NCBI RefSeq assembly: GCF_001881565.1
Contig: NZ_MPDJ01000002.1
Coordinates: 544,599-608,598, forward strand
Length of the DNA stretch: 64,000 bases
Source of the DNA: Eisenbergiella tayi
GTDB taxonomy: Bacteria; Bacillota; Clostridia; Lachnospirales; Lachnospiraceae
Reading direction: 5' to 3'
Part shown: positions 1 through 8,388 of the stretch, piece by piece
Position numbering within the stretch: position 1 is the first letter of the stretch
How the letters are laid out: every line of letters begins with the position of its first letter
Notes under the pieces: model-generated
Seen by the model: the letters and a program-made list of their open reading frames with translations, nothing else
Told to the model about the DNA's origin: nothing
Databases searched by the model: none
Program-made: the position numbers and the translations under genes

Positions 1-105
1 GTAGACTTGTTCAGCGTCTGCACCAAGTTCAGAAGCGATACTTTCGATGCAAAATATAACGAATTCTAACTCTTTAGCATCTTTTATAATTCCTTTTAAG
101 TACAT
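1..105 (-). CDS. DUF3791-like small protein, 5' end only
   Basis: The 35 visible codons start at an ATG (103-105) preceded by a strong ribosome binding site (GGAGGTG, 112-118 read on the minus strand, about 7 nt away). The peptide contains EFVIFCIESIASELG, which resembles the start of DUF3791-type proteins, a family often found beside DUF3990 partners in toxin-antitoxin-like pairs. The gene runs off the left edge, so its length and partner cannot be seen. The family call is from memory of the motif and is tentative; that it is a translated gene is well supported by the start signals. Confidence 0.6.
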   Translation of the reverse strand, partial: MYLKGIIKDAKELEFVIFCIESIASELGADAEQVY

Positions 106-373
106 TTACTGCACCTCCATAACTCATATGCTTTTACAATCTCCATCACTTAGTCCCTTGTAAGCAGCCTGATTACTAATTCTGTCCTTTTGATATTACG
201 AATTAGCATATGTTTCAACCACTACAAAAAAGGGCAAAACACAGACAATCTCCCATTTCATAATATTTAACCTGTGTTTCAAATCCTTTCTATCATTCAG
301 TTGGCTTACTCTTATGATATTTTATTGTTTCATCTGCATTAAACAAATATAAATACATTCATTTGTTTCAATA

Positions 374-415
374 TATCAGAGAATCAATAATTCTTCTATT
401 ATTGATTCTCTGATA
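374..415. other. Perfect 17-bp hairpin in otherwise empty spacer (106-570)
   Basis: Arms 374-390 and 399-415 are perfect inverted repeats with an 8-nt loop. On the plus strand the hairpin is followed by a T-rich stretch (gttttgttaatttt), so it could act as an intrinsic terminator for plus-strand transcription, although no plus-strand gene is visible upstream. I see no other gene or element between 106 and 570. Confidence 0.5.
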
Positions 416-570
416 GTTTTGTTAATTTTGAACTTTCACTCTTTTACATTCTTAAAATATTCTTTTATAATATAGCTCATTATCCTTTGATAATCATTCT
501 TCCACAAAACAATGACTTTTTCACAATATTTTGAATTTTGTTTTTCACTCACAATACCGCAGGGCTTATA

Positions 571-597
571 CAAAAAAATCCCTGGATTTCTCCAGGG
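571..597 (-). terminator. Intrinsic terminator of the CRISPR array
   Basis: On the minus strand a 7-bp stem (CCCTGGA / TCCAGGG) closed by a GAAA tetraloop is followed by ATTTTTTT. It lies 9 nt beyond the last, most degenerate CRISPR repeat, so it fits as the end of a crRNA precursor transcribed on the minus strand. Confidence 0.75.
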
Positions 598-605
598 GCG
601 AACTT

Positions 606-1368
606 ATTTCAATCCACAAAGTCGCTAAAGCTTCGACCTAGAAAATCTACATTGCCGCCCAAGTCCATGTTGATTTCAATCCACGAAGCCACATGGGCTT
701 CGACCTTTTAACCGAGGGGAACACCGCCGCCAGCCTGGATATTTCAATCCACGAAGCCGCGAGGGCTTCGACATATAACTCTCCTGAAGAATGCAAATCG
801 ATTGGATTTCAATCCACGAAGCCGTAAGGGCTTCGACTGAAATGCATGAAGAGATTAAAACTCTGTTGAACATTTCAATCCACGAAGCCGTAAGGGCTTC
901 GACGCTGCTGGCAGGAAAGACTCCGCAGACCGGGAATATTTCAATCCACGAAGCCGTAAGGGCTTCGACTTACAATGGCTAAATTTCCTTCGGTTAGTAC
1001 AATTATTTCAATCCACGAAGCCGTAAGGGCTTCGACCCATACGTCCTTTCTTGCCTATGCCTGTTTATCCATTTCAATCCACGAAGCCGTAAGGGCTTCG
1101 ACATACCCGAAAGGAATTTACTGCGGTCTGTATATTATTTCAATCCACGAAGCCGTAAGGGCTTCGACAATTTACAGGTAGCATTATTTATATCAATACA
1201 CTGTATTTCAATCCACGAAGCCGTAAGGGCTTCGACAAGTTCAGCATCATAATCTTTGCGGGATACTTCCATTTCAATCCACGAAGCCGTAAGGGCTTCG
1301 ACCAAGTACCGTGCAGAGTTTGACCGCAAGAAGGCAATTTCAATCCACGAAGCCGTAAGGGCTTCGAC
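606..1368 (-). CRISPR. CRISPR array, 12 repeats / 11 spacers, type I-C-like repeat
   Basis: Twelve 32-bp repeats start at 606, 673, 741, 806, 872, 938, 1005, 1071, 1137, 1205, 1271 and 1337, separated by 11 spacers of 33-36 bp. On the minus strand the repeat begins GTCGAAGCCC, contains an internal GAAGCC/GGCTTC palindrome, and ends in GTGGATTGAAAT, as in type I-C repeats whose 3' handle ends in ATTGAAA(C/T). Nine repeats (806 onward) are identical. The three at 606, 673 and 741 are mutated in the hairpin, with 606 the worst, which marks this as the old, leader-distal end. Transcription is therefore minus, with the leader on the right. No cas gene is present in the window, so interference and adaptation genes, if any, lie elsewhere. 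Confidence 0.97.
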
Positions 1369-1700
1369 AGCAAATATAACTAAAAATAATCTCATTACAC
1401 AAACTTAATTTATATAATTATTTTATTTTCTATCTCATATAATCTTTATTTAAATCATTTTCAATCTGTTCACCACTATAACATCTCTTTTTCTGGTGCG
1501 AATCTCCCAGGACTTTCATGTACGCTTCCTATTCGCACCAACATAAATCGCTCCCTTTTTCCCAATTGATTCAGTGCCCTTAACCCTTGAAAACTCTATT
1601 CATACCAACATCAAATTAACATATTACTTTGAATTTTGTTATACTTATACAATAACAATCTTTTCTATAAATTAAAGTATAGCATAAAAAATTCAAAGTG
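1369..1700 (-). promoter_or_regulatory. CRISPR leader region with type I-C leader inverted repeat
   Basis: AT-rich, gene-free DNA directly upstream (minus strand) of the youngest repeat. It holds a 10-bp perfect inverted repeat, TGGTGCGAAT (1494-1503) and ATTCGCACCA (1531-1540). The sequence between them contains motifs like CATGAAAGTCC that I recognise from the conserved element near type I-C leaders, normally found between cas2 and the array. A possible extended -10 (TATGCTATACT on the minus strand, TATACT at 1677-1682) lies further upstream. No cas2 remnant could be read to the right, although that is where the cas operon would normally sit. Confidence 0.6.
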
Positions 1701-1916
1701 ATAAGCAACTTTCTTCATTAATTCGTAAATTGTACATAGTTTCCTATACTTCAACTAAGACTTTTATAATATTCCATGCAGTATCTATATCTAAGAAAAA
1801 TTTCATATTGATTCAAATCTTTCGCAATATTCTTTTTTCAAATCAATGTTTTACTTATGAGTGAAATTCCCCCACATTCCGCATAAAATAGTGTAATTGG
1901 AATGAATTTCATGCCC

Positions 1917-2000
1917 CCGCCTATCTCCGTCACATTCACTTTTTCAAACCAGTCCAAGCAATTTACGCATTTCCCACAGCATTTGGAGCCATATTACCCC
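1917..2000 (-). pseudogene. recQ remnant (a): Zn-binding segment
   Basis: About 84 bp align with the intact recQ around 48179-48262 at roughly three quarters identity. The minus-strand reading gives YGSKCCGKCVNCLDWFEKV followed by NVTEI, against YGSNYCGNCANCLSQFEEV plus DVTEI in the intact protein, so the CxxCxxC zinc-ligand block is clear. A stop codon lies just upstream in frame. This is the most diverged of the four remnants and may be from an older duplication or a different recQ. It sits between the CRISPR leader and the small-gene run. Confidence 0.75.
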
Positions 2001-2046
2001 GAAAACAGTAACGGCTCAACAAATTGAAATTATTTCTTACAGCAAA

Positions 2047-2538
2047 CTAAAGATTCATACTATAATACAAATAAGCTCCTGTATATGCACTTTCTGTATT
2101 ATTCTCTTTTCTGTTATATAATTTAAATCCAACGCTTTCATAGTTCTTAGGAGCAACTAAATTGCTATTCGTACACACTATTATTCTTTGAAGACCATCG
2201 TATTCTTTAATTCTCCGAACAGCCTCTGTTAACTGCATGTGTCCATAGCCTTTTCCTTTAAACTTTTCTCTAATCCCATTATGACCTATCTCAACATATT
2301 CTGGCCTGTGTCGAGGATCCCATGTAACAAAACCAATGGGAAAATCTTCTATACAAGTTACTAATCCGTATTTATCTGCTATATCTGGATTGTCATAGAA
2401 AAAATTATCTGACTCCTGCCAGTTCTCATCCCATATTATCTTATTTCTCGGATCATAAGAATACGCATCGCGTAAAATATCATACATAGTTCCTCTTGGA
2501 AATTCGGTGAATTTCCTAAAACAAACCATATTACTCAC
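2047..2538 (-). CDS. GNAT family N-acetyltransferase
   Basis: 163 aa. Predicted to transfer an acetyl group from acetyl-CoA to an unknown amine substrate in the cytosol. The acetyl-CoA-binding signature is visible as REKFKGKGYGHMQL around residues 90-104, followed by a typical beta5/alpha4 end (YESVGFKLYNR). The start is a GTG with AGAGGAAA about 7 nt upstream; an in-frame ATG at codon 4 is an alternative. First gene of a run of small minus-strand genes and next to recQ remnant (a). Substrate cannot be inferred. Confidence 0.8.
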   Translation of the reverse strand: MSNMVCFRKFTEFPRGTMYDILRDAYSYDPRNKIIWDENWQESDNFFYDNPDIADKYGLVTCIEDFPIGFVTWDPRHRPEYVEIGHNGIREKFKGKGYGHMQLTEAVRRIKEYDGLQRIIVCTNSNLVAPKNYESVGFKLYNRKENNTESAYTGAYLYYSMNL

Positions 2539-2565
2539 TTTATTTTCCTCTAGAAATTCCTGTTT

Positions 2566-3432
2566 TCAGTCCGACAGACTGTGCTTTGAAACCGTAATTT
2601 CTTGGTTTTCAGAGAACCAGTTATATGCGGCTTCGCAAAATTCATCACAGCGTAAATAATAGCTATTGTGTACATCGTTTATTTCTATCAACTTTTTTTT
2701 ACAGTTTAAAGATGAAAAATAACTGTCAAAATACTCTTTGGAAAAATACCGATCATGCAGCGTCTTAAATACCAGTGTTGGAATAGTGATGCTATTTTGA
2801 ATGGGACTATCAGGAGAAATAAGGCATTCAAAGACAGCATTCATTACTTTCGTACTGCTCTTAAATATGTACGGATTTCGTTTTATCAGCATCTCATAAA
2901 ATCCATTGTCCTGCTCACAGTTATATCCACTATATTTGGGCGGCTTTATGGTTAGATGAAAATTAGGCAGTCGGCTAAAGAGCCAACTCATCATTTTCAC
3001 AGCAAAATATGGGTATCCCATACCAGCAGTATTTTTATAATCCACGCAGGCAAATTGGGCGAAACTTTTTATTCTGTCAGTGGAACAGATGTAACATTGT
3101 GCGAACATACCGCCGATACCCGTATCCCCAAATAAATGGATGTTCGAAGAATAATGTTCTTCTATATAATCAACGAGCTTATCTAAATCATTCACAATTG
3201 AATGAACGGAAAACTTCTTTTCGTCTCCGCCGCTTTTTCCCGTTCCTGAAAAGTCAAACGCGAATATATTGACCCCATACTTCGTCAACGGAGCATATGC
3301 GGACTGTACATCCAATGTCGTACAGATAGGAGTATGTGTTACAATAATATTCATCGCTGATTTTCCGGTAACATAGCAATTACAAAACAGGTTGGTATCA
3401 CCGTTAGGAATTTGAATATGATTCCACTCCAT
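2566..3432 (-). CDS. Alpha/beta hydrolase fold protein, nucleophile motif unusual
   Basis: 288 aa, no signal peptide, strong GGAGG ribosome binding site before ATG. The order of motifs fits the alpha/beta hydrolase fold: an early strand with HTPICTT, the FDFSGTGKSGGDE loop near residues 58-70, the nucleophile-elbow region LFGDTGIGGMFAQ near residue 100, a late Asp (TLHDRYFS) and a late His (DVHNSYYL). The elbow normally reads GxSxGG with Ser as nucleophile. Here the equivalent position is Thr or Gly depending on alignment and no Ser is present, so classical serine-hydrolase activity is doubtful. It could be a binding protein or use another nucleophile. Confidence 0.75.
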   Translation of the reverse strand: MEWNHIQIPNGDTNLFCNCYVTGKSAMNIIVTHTPICTTLDVQSAYAPLTKYGVNIFAFDFSGTGKSGGDEKKFSVHSIVNDLDKLVDYIEEHYSSNIHLFGDTGIGGMFAQCYICSTDRIKSFAQFACVDYKNTAGMGYPYFAVKMMSWLFSRLPNFHLTIKPPKYSGYNCEQDNGFYEMLIKRNPYIFKSSTKVMNAVFECLISPDSPIQNSITIPTLVFKTLHDRYFSKEYFDSYFSSLNCKKKLIEINDVHNSYYLRCDEFCEAAYNWFSENQEITVSKHSLSD

Positions 3433-3541
3433 GTATTTCCTCCATTTCCATAATTCTTAAAGTATCAATAACTTCCCATTTCCCGTTCAGCTATATTCTT
3501 GACAAACCATGATTTGTCTACTTCTTTTTGTTCTTTTTACT

Positions 3542-4270
3542 TTAAGCGATAACCCCTAAGACAGCCCTAACGGCATTAGGAATTGCCTCCCCACTGCATC
3601 CTAAAAGCCATTCTTCATCTCCAAATACATCCGATATAATATAAATCGCTGATGCGGCACATTCACGATACTTTGCTATTGTAAATAGCCCTACACCTTC
3701 CATTTCTACACATAACGCTGCTTTATTTCTATATGATAGCACCTGTCCTACGGTTTCATGATATCCAGCATCAGTAGTCCACGTTTTTCCACAAGACACC
3801 ATTATCTGATGCACTTTCATTGTTTTTACTAACTCAGCCGAAAGTTCAGAAGAAGATTCGATAAAATTATAATCAAATCCATATAATCGAGCCACAGCAG
3901 TATCATTATATGCCCCTTCTGTTATTACAATATCTCCGGGATTCATATTTTTTTGTAATCCGCCCGCATACCCTACATGAATCAACTCTTTTACTCCATA
4001 AGCAATCAAGTCCTCTGCTTGAGTCGCAATAGCAGGTGAACACATCATTGATTTTATAAATCCAACCATTGGATTATCCTTTAACACCCATAGCATTCCT
4101 CCAATTGGAAACCTATACTCTCCACAATCAAGGCTAACCATATAATCAAATATATCATCAGCCAAAAGGTATACTCTGTTAGGTACGCATATTTCATCAA
4201 TATTAATGCCTTTATTTTTCAAATCAATTGCTAAAAGCTTACGTGGATCTGTTAAAACTTTATCCATCAT
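3542..4270 (-). CDS. Nucleoside phosphorylase (PNP/UDP family), uridine phosphorylase-like
   Basis: 242 aa, the usual length for the family. Predicted to cleave a nucleoside with phosphate to base plus ribose-1-phosphate. Family landmarks are the glycine-rich HVGYAGGLQ segment followed by PGDIVI, and the C-terminal VEMEGVGLFTIA ribose-binding motif followed by AIYIISDVFGDEEW. Ribosome binding site AGGAG precedes tandem ATGs (MMDKV). It has no nucleoside transport or salvage partner nearby, in keeping with the mixed content of this run, so exact base specificity is open. Confidence 0.82.
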   Translation of the reverse strand: MMDKVLTDPRKLLAIDLKNKGINIDEICVPNRVYLLADDIFDYMVSLDCGEYRFPIGGMLWVLKDNPMVGFIKSMMCSPAIATQAEDLIAYGVKELIHVGYAGGLQKNMNPGDIVITEGAYNDTAVARLYGFDYNFIESSSELSAELVKTMKVHQIMVSCGKTWTTDAGYHETVGQVLSYRNKAALCVEMEGVGLFTIAKYRECAASAIYIISDVFGDEEWLLGCSGEAIPNAVRAVLGVIA

Positions 4271-4351
4271 ATCTCATTTCTCCTATAAAGGCCGATTTCC
4301 AGCACAATCCAACTTCAAATTTTGTGATTCAACAGATGTCCCAAAGACAAC

Positions 4352-4723
4352 TCAATCTGCCTTGTAAACCTTAATTTTGTATTCTCCGATAAAATCCTTA
4401 CACTCTGCCACTAAAGTGTATTTCCCCGAACTATCCAGGGTATAAAAAGTTTCCAGTGCCTTTGCCTCATCCAGCGTATATACTGCATTTCCAGCCGAAT
4501 CATACAAGACCATATTTAATTCTCCATTTACAATATTGGATCTAAATGAAAACTTTATTCTTTCTCCTGCTTCTCCTGAAAATGAAATATCAGAAGCTGT
4601 AGTAATTTGTTCTGTATAGCTGTTCTTCATATTACCTAAAACAGTTGGACGGGTTAGCAGGTAAATACCTATTACTGCAGCTGCTATAACGATAATCCAT
4701 ATTATTATAGTTTTCTTTTTCAT
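4352..4723 (-). CDS. Small membrane-anchored extracytoplasmic protein
   Basis: 123 aa. Lys-rich N-terminus (MKKK) followed by one hydrophobic segment of about 20 residues (IIIWIIVIAAAVIGIYLL), then a soluble domain of about 95 residues rich in beta-strand-type sequence ending IGEYKIKVYKAD. There is no lipobox Cys, so it is likely membrane-tethered with the domain outside. I do not recognise the domain. It lies 47 bp downstream of the lipoprotein at 4771-5262 on the same strand, so the two are probably cotranscribed surface proteins. Confidence 0.6.
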   Translation of the reverse strand: MKKKTIIIWIIVIAAAVIGIYLLTRPTVLGNMKNSYTEQITTASDISFSGEAGERIKFSFRSNIVNGELNMVLYDSAGNAVYTLDEAKALETFYTLDSSGKYTLVAECKDFIGEYKIKVYKAD

Positions 4724-4770
4724 CTCAATACCCTTTCAGCTTCTAATTTTTCTTTCCGATAAACTGTAAG

Positions 4771-5262
4771 CTAATTATCTGCCTTTTCTGTAACTTCCGT
4801 CACGGTTAACTGCAGCTGATACTCATTTTCCTCGCCATTCAAATCAGTAGTTTTTAACTCAAAGAAAAGATTATTCTGCAATTCATCGGTTCCTATCTTT
4901 GTCATAATATCCCCGGATATCTTTCCTGTATCACCGGAAATATTTACAGTTCCACCTGTCATATCCTCTACAACAAAAGACATCAAAATCTTTTTTTCAT
5001 TGCCGGACATGACATAGAAGGTTTTGGTATACGCAGCAATATCTGATAATTTATCCTGCTTTTCTTTCAAATCGCCGCCATAAAATGTTTCCTCCGTGGA
5101 ATTCAAAACAATGACTCCATTCGAGATTGCGAACTGTTCATCTTCTCCGCTGAAAGAATAGACAGATAAGTGATGCTCCTGATTAGCTGATGAGTTACTG
5201 CAGCCTATAAACATAGTGCAGCAGGCCAGAGCTGACAAAAGGATAACTACTATTTTTTTCAA
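4771..5262 (-). CDS. Putative lipoprotein
   Basis: 163 aa with a lipoprotein signal peptide: MKK, hydrophobic stretch, then the lipobox-like FIGC at residues 17-20, so Cys20 would be lipidated after cleavage. The mature part is hydrophilic with predicted beta-strands and no known motif. The start is a TTG (5260-5262) with AAAGGTGT upstream on the minus strand. Likely in one transcript with the membrane-anchored protein that follows. Function unknown. Confidence 0.65.
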   Translation of the reverse strand: MKKIVVILLSALACCTMFIGCSNSSANQEHHLSVYSFSGEDEQFAISNGVIVLNSTEETFYGGDLKEKQDKLSDIAAYTKTFYVMSGNEKKILMSFVVEDMTGGTVNISGDTGKISGDIMTKIGTDELQNNLFFELKTTDLNGEENEYQLQLTVTEVTEKADN

Positions 5263-5289
5263 ATTAACACCTTTCCGTATGACTTCTTT

Positions 5290-5676
5290 TCAATTCTTAA
5301 TATCATTGAAATCTTGTACAATTTCCATTATTACTATCTCGTTTCCATCCAAATCGTTTAATCGAACTTCATAAGTTCCCCAATCATATCTAACGGCTTC
5401 AGACAGAGCCACCCCTTTTTTCTTCAGAGATTCCATCGTTAATTCGAGATTATCTGTTTGAAAAACAAAGGATTGATATCCCGTCGGCTGCGCATCAAAT
5501 ACTTTACAATCCCATATACAAAGAGTGGGGGCATTTTCTATAAAGCCAAAATAAACCCCGTTTGAATCGTCTGCATCTGTCTTAATAACGGGTATTTCTA
5601 ATACCTCTCTATAAAAATCTATAAGCTCTTTCGCGTGTTCCGAAAAAACATTTGTACAATAAAATCCTGTTATCAT
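5290..5676 (-). CDS. VOC / glyoxalase-like fold protein
   Basis: 128 aa from the preferred start. The single VOC module has the expected GFYCTNVFSEHAKELIDFYR start, a central LCIWDCKVF strand, and the C-terminal LNDLDGNEIVIMEI strand typical of glyoxalase, bleomycin-resistance and dioxygenase folds. The ATG at 5674-5676 is preferred because GGGGGAGAGG stands immediately upstream and the VOC fold begins there. A longer version starting at 5706 adds ten residues but has a weak ribosome binding site. Substrate cannot be told; small single-domain members often bind metabolites or antibiotics. Confidence 0.75.
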   Translation of the reverse strand: MITGFYCTNVFSEHAKELIDFYREVLEIPVIKTDADDSNGVYFGFIENAPTLCIWDCKVFDAQPTGYQSFVFQTDNLELTMESLKKKGVALSEAVRYDWGTYEVRLNDLDGNEIVIMEIVQDFNDIKN

Positions 5677-5715
5677 CCTCTCCCCCATCCAATTAAGTGT
5701 TGTCATTGTCTTTCA

Positions 5716-6276
5716 CTATATCTGAGTCTCATTTGTCCGCTCTGCAGAATACAGGAAAAAATCCATATCTATATACCTGAAATTCTTAGTATCCTTATCA
5801 ATAATCTTCATACCGTTTCGAACAGCAACCTTTTGAGAAGCTGTATTTGTATCCCTGACAATAGAATAAACGGTATTAGCATTAAGAACTTTGAAAGCGT
5901 ATTCTTTACAGGCAATTGCCGCTTCTGCTGCATAGCCTTTGTGCCAATACGCTTTTTGAAACAAATATCCTATTTCCAATATTTCTTTATCTCTCCAGCC
6001 TTGTAATGTCAGCCCACATTGACCAATCATTTCATGTGTTTCTTTTAAGACAACTGCCCAAAGTCCAAAACCGTACTCTGCATATCTTTTAAAATGTCTG
6101 TTAAGCCAATTCTGTGCTTCTTCTAAGTTGAATGCACTTCCATAAGCGGTGCGCATGACTTCCTCATCACATAATATTTTGCACAAAGCATCAAAATCGG
6201 ACTGCACCATTTCTCTAATGATAAGGCGTTCCGTTTCTATAAGCTTATTCCTGTTTTCTGAAAATTTCACTGTCAT
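5716..6276 (-). CDS. GNAT acetyltransferase, RimJ/RimL-like
   Basis: About 186 aa. The N-terminus has the RimJ/RimL hallmark ETERLIIREMVQSDFDAL, and the body has IGQCGLTLQGW followed by LEIGYLFQKAYWHKGYAAEA, the acetyl-CoA pyrophosphate-binding loop. It probably acetylates a protein N-terminus or a small amine. The ATG at 6274-6276 with AGGAAAG about 8 nt upstream is preferred over the ATG at 6303, whose ribosome binding site is too far away. Ten bp separate it from the VOC gene, so the two are likely translated from one message. Confidence 0.8.
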   Translation of the reverse strand: MTVKFSENRNKLIETERLIIREMVQSDFDALCKILCDEEVMRTAYGSAFNLEEAQNWLNRHFKRYAEYGFGLWAVVLKETHEMIGQCGLTLQGWRDKEILEIGYLFQKAYWHKGYAAEAAIACKEYAFKVLNANTVYSIVRDTNTASQKVAVRNGMKIIDKDTKNFRYIDMDFFLYSAERTNETQI

Positions 6277-6412
6277 TGTATTTTCTTTCCTCAAATTATT
6301 CATATATCCAGCTGATCTCCCGGCAAAACTCCACCGCTCTGACAGGTCGAAACATCCCGCCTTTATTGCTTAAACATCACCGGATATTAAAGTTATCAAA
6401 CACCAATTTCCA

Positions 6413-6985
6413 TCATCTATGTATTACTTTATTAACTTTTAAAAGACAAAAAGAAAACAGCATCATTATAATATATACTGCAATCCCTATAAGAACTGCA
6501 TAAGGAAATGTCAATACATCAGGCTCTGCAAATCCATACACAAATTTACCCGTAAACTGGCAGCGAATATAATCAAACAGCAGATAAACAAGCATAAGTA
6601 CCGGCGTTATAAAATTAGCCGCTGATACGATACGCCTCTCAGCATCATTGCAAAACAGCAGATAGCACCCAACGAAAGCAATGGGATTAATGACATGCAA
6701 AAAGAAAAATGCTCCCTTAAAATTAAAATGAAAGAATCCGGTCAGGCTTCCAAGACATATAAAAAACACGGTTAAAATGCACACGCAGACTGCCCGATAC
6801 AAATTGGAAGATAAATTCTTTTTCCTGCATATACTTAAGATTCCGTCTATCGTCAAAAGTACTCCGCCGAGCATATTGGATACACAAGTGAGTTCTACCA
6901 AATACTCCGGTATTGGCAGATACCCAACAAGGAGTGTTACAATCATCATTAAACCGATTACCAGCTGAACAATACCTTTATACAT
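6413..6985 (-). CDS. Polytopic membrane protein, about six helices
   Basis: 190 aa with hydrophobic segments near residues 5-25, 35-50, 60-85, 90-110, 125-145 and 160-185, separated by short charged loops. No transport or enzyme motif is recognised. Ribosome binding site AGGGAGAT is well placed before ATG. It lies between a GNAT gene and a flavin reductase with no obvious functional link. An integral membrane protein of unknown role. Confidence 0.6.
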   Translation of the reverse strand: MYKGIVQLVIGLMMIVTLLVGYLPIPEYLVELTCVSNMLGGVLLTIDGILSICRKKNLSSNLYRAVCVCILTVFFICLGSLTGFFHFNFKGAFFFLHVINPIAFVGCYLLFCNDAERRIVSAANFITPVLMLVYLLFDYIRCQFTGKFVYGFAEPDVLTFPYAVLIGIAVYIIMMLFSFCLLKVNKVIHR

Positions 6986-7077
6986 TTTGCTTATCTCCCT
7001 TACAAATGCTCTGCGTGCTCTATTTTATCCAATTCATCTTCGCCGCCATAATACAAGGGAACAGCCACTTATTTACA

Positions 7078-7659
7078 TTATCTGTAAATATTTTTCCCGA
7101 AATCATAGGCTTCTCTAAGGTGGTCTGTTTTGGCGATCTGCGGTTTCCCATTCGTATCTCCGCAGCCTCCGGCAAGCAGCATCCCTTTATCACGGAAACC
7201 AATATAATTGATTATTGTAAATTTGTAATATGATACTGCCTGTTCATATGTCCAGAAAAAATCATCTGCTGATGTCATAAGCAAAGCGGCATCTTTTACC
7301 GGATACCTTTCATATCGCCCAAACGGCGGACTCGGATCTTCCTCAGCAATACAATAAAATCTCTCGATGAATGCCTTGATTTTGGAGGATAACGTCCAAA
7401 ATAATAACGGCGATGCAAAAACAATCAAATCTGCTGCCTTAATCTTAGGAACCAGCTCATTGAAATTATCCTTTTGCACACAGGGTTTCCCATAACGGCA
7501 AGCGTTGCACCCAATGCAGCCTTTCACCTCATTTTTATTTAAAGATATCTTTTCAACTGTATGGCCGGCCTCCTTAGCGCCCTGAATAAACGAATCCGCT
7601 AACTGGCTGGTATTGCCGTTAATGCGGCCGCCGCCTTGTACCACCAATATGTTTTTCAT
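7078..7659 (-). CDS. NADPH-dependent FMN reductase / flavodoxin-like oxidoreductase
   Basis: 193 aa. The flavodoxin-like fold starts MKNILVVQGGGRINGNTSQL, where the GNTSQL turn binds the FMN phosphate. A second family landmark is the Cys cluster KGCIGCNACRYGKPC near residues 45-60, seen in iron-sulfur-flavoprotein-like reductases, followed by ADLIVFASPLLFW that contacts the isoalloxazine ring. Strong AGGAGG ribosome binding site. Predicted to reduce quinones, nitro compounds or flavins with NAD(P)H in the cytosol; the physiological acceptor is not inferable. Confidence 0.82.
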   Translation of the reverse strand: MKNILVVQGGGRINGNTSQLADSFIQGAKEAGHTVEKISLNKNEVKGCIGCNACRYGKPCVQKDNFNELVPKIKAADLIVFASPLLFWTLSSKIKAFIERFYCIAEEDPSPPFGRYERYPVKDAALLMTSADDFFWTYEQAVSYYKFTIINYIGFRDKGMLLAGGCGDTNGKPQIAKTDHLREAYDFGKNIYR

Positions 7660-7734
7660 TACAGCCTCCTAGTGTTCCTTTTTATCTGCCGTCAAACAGG
7701 GATTCATTCATTTTTCAAAATCATCCCTTTTTAT

Positions 7735-8343
7735 TTATTCAGGAATCGGCTCAAATTCTTTCAAATCATCATCGGTAATTTCCCGAATTACTTTGCAGGG
7801 GCTGCCTGCGGCAAAGCACATTGAGGGAATGTCTCTTGTTACAACACTTCCGGCGCCAATTACTGAGCCTTTACCGACAGTCACACCGGCACAGATAACA
7901 ACATTGCTTCCAATCCATACATCATCCTCAATTACCACCTTTTTGCAGTACATTTCCCCGCGGCTGCGTGCCTTATAGTGCATTGGATGATTTGTGGTGC
8001 TCATTGTAACATTAGGCGCAATAAGGACTCTTTCTCCTATGACAATCTCGTAATCATCAACTAAAGTAAGATTGGAGTTAATATAAGTCCCGTTCCCAAT
8101 CGAAACCGTTTTACCCATCGCAAGTGTAAGCGGAGGCTCAATCCACACATTTTCCCCCAAAAAAGCAAACAAATCCTTTAAAATTCTTTCTCTTTTTTCT
8201 GTTTCGTCCGCTCTCGTCCGGTTAAAATCCTGACAAAGCCCCCGGGCATATATCTGTTGATTCATATTTTCACCAGTATCAACCCATAATAAGCCTTCTG
8301 CCCTTCGTTCAGCCATTGACAGTGTAACAGCATCTTTCTTCAT
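7735..8343 (-). CDS. Sugar O-acetyltransferase (maltose/galactoside acetyltransferase type)
   Basis: About 202 aa. The N-terminal Mac domain is followed by a left-handed beta-helix of hexapeptide repeats ending VWIGSNVVICAGVTVGKG, then IGAGSVVTRDIPSM and the usual CoA-proximal AAGSPCKVIREI. The catalytic-type His lies in TTNHPMHYKAR. It transfers acetyl from acetyl-CoA to a sugar hydroxyl. The ATG at 8341-8343 is preferred because GGAGGAAG lies 8 nt upstream; the upstream ATG at 8358 overlaps that ribosome binding site. Confidence 0.88.
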   Translation of the reverse strand: MKKDAVTLSMAERRAEGLLWVDTGENMNQQIYARGLCQDFNRTRADETEKRERILKDLFAFLGENVWIEPPLTLAMGKTVSIGNGTYINSNLTLVDDYEIVIGERVLIAPNVTMSTTNHPMHYKARSRGEMYCKKVVIEDDVWIGSNVVICAGVTVGKGSVIGAGSVVTRDIPSMCFAAGSPCKVIREITDDDLKEFEPIPE

Positions 8344-8388
8344 CTTTTCTTCCTCCATTTTAATTTATCCGGGCTTATGAACCGGAAT

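Noticed and set aside
791..1395. Several ORFs with repeating peptides such as ISIHEAVRAST on plus and VEALTASWIEI on minus
   Set aside because: They are translations of the CRISPR repeats and spacers with no ribosome binding sites, an artefact of a 66-bp period divisible by three.
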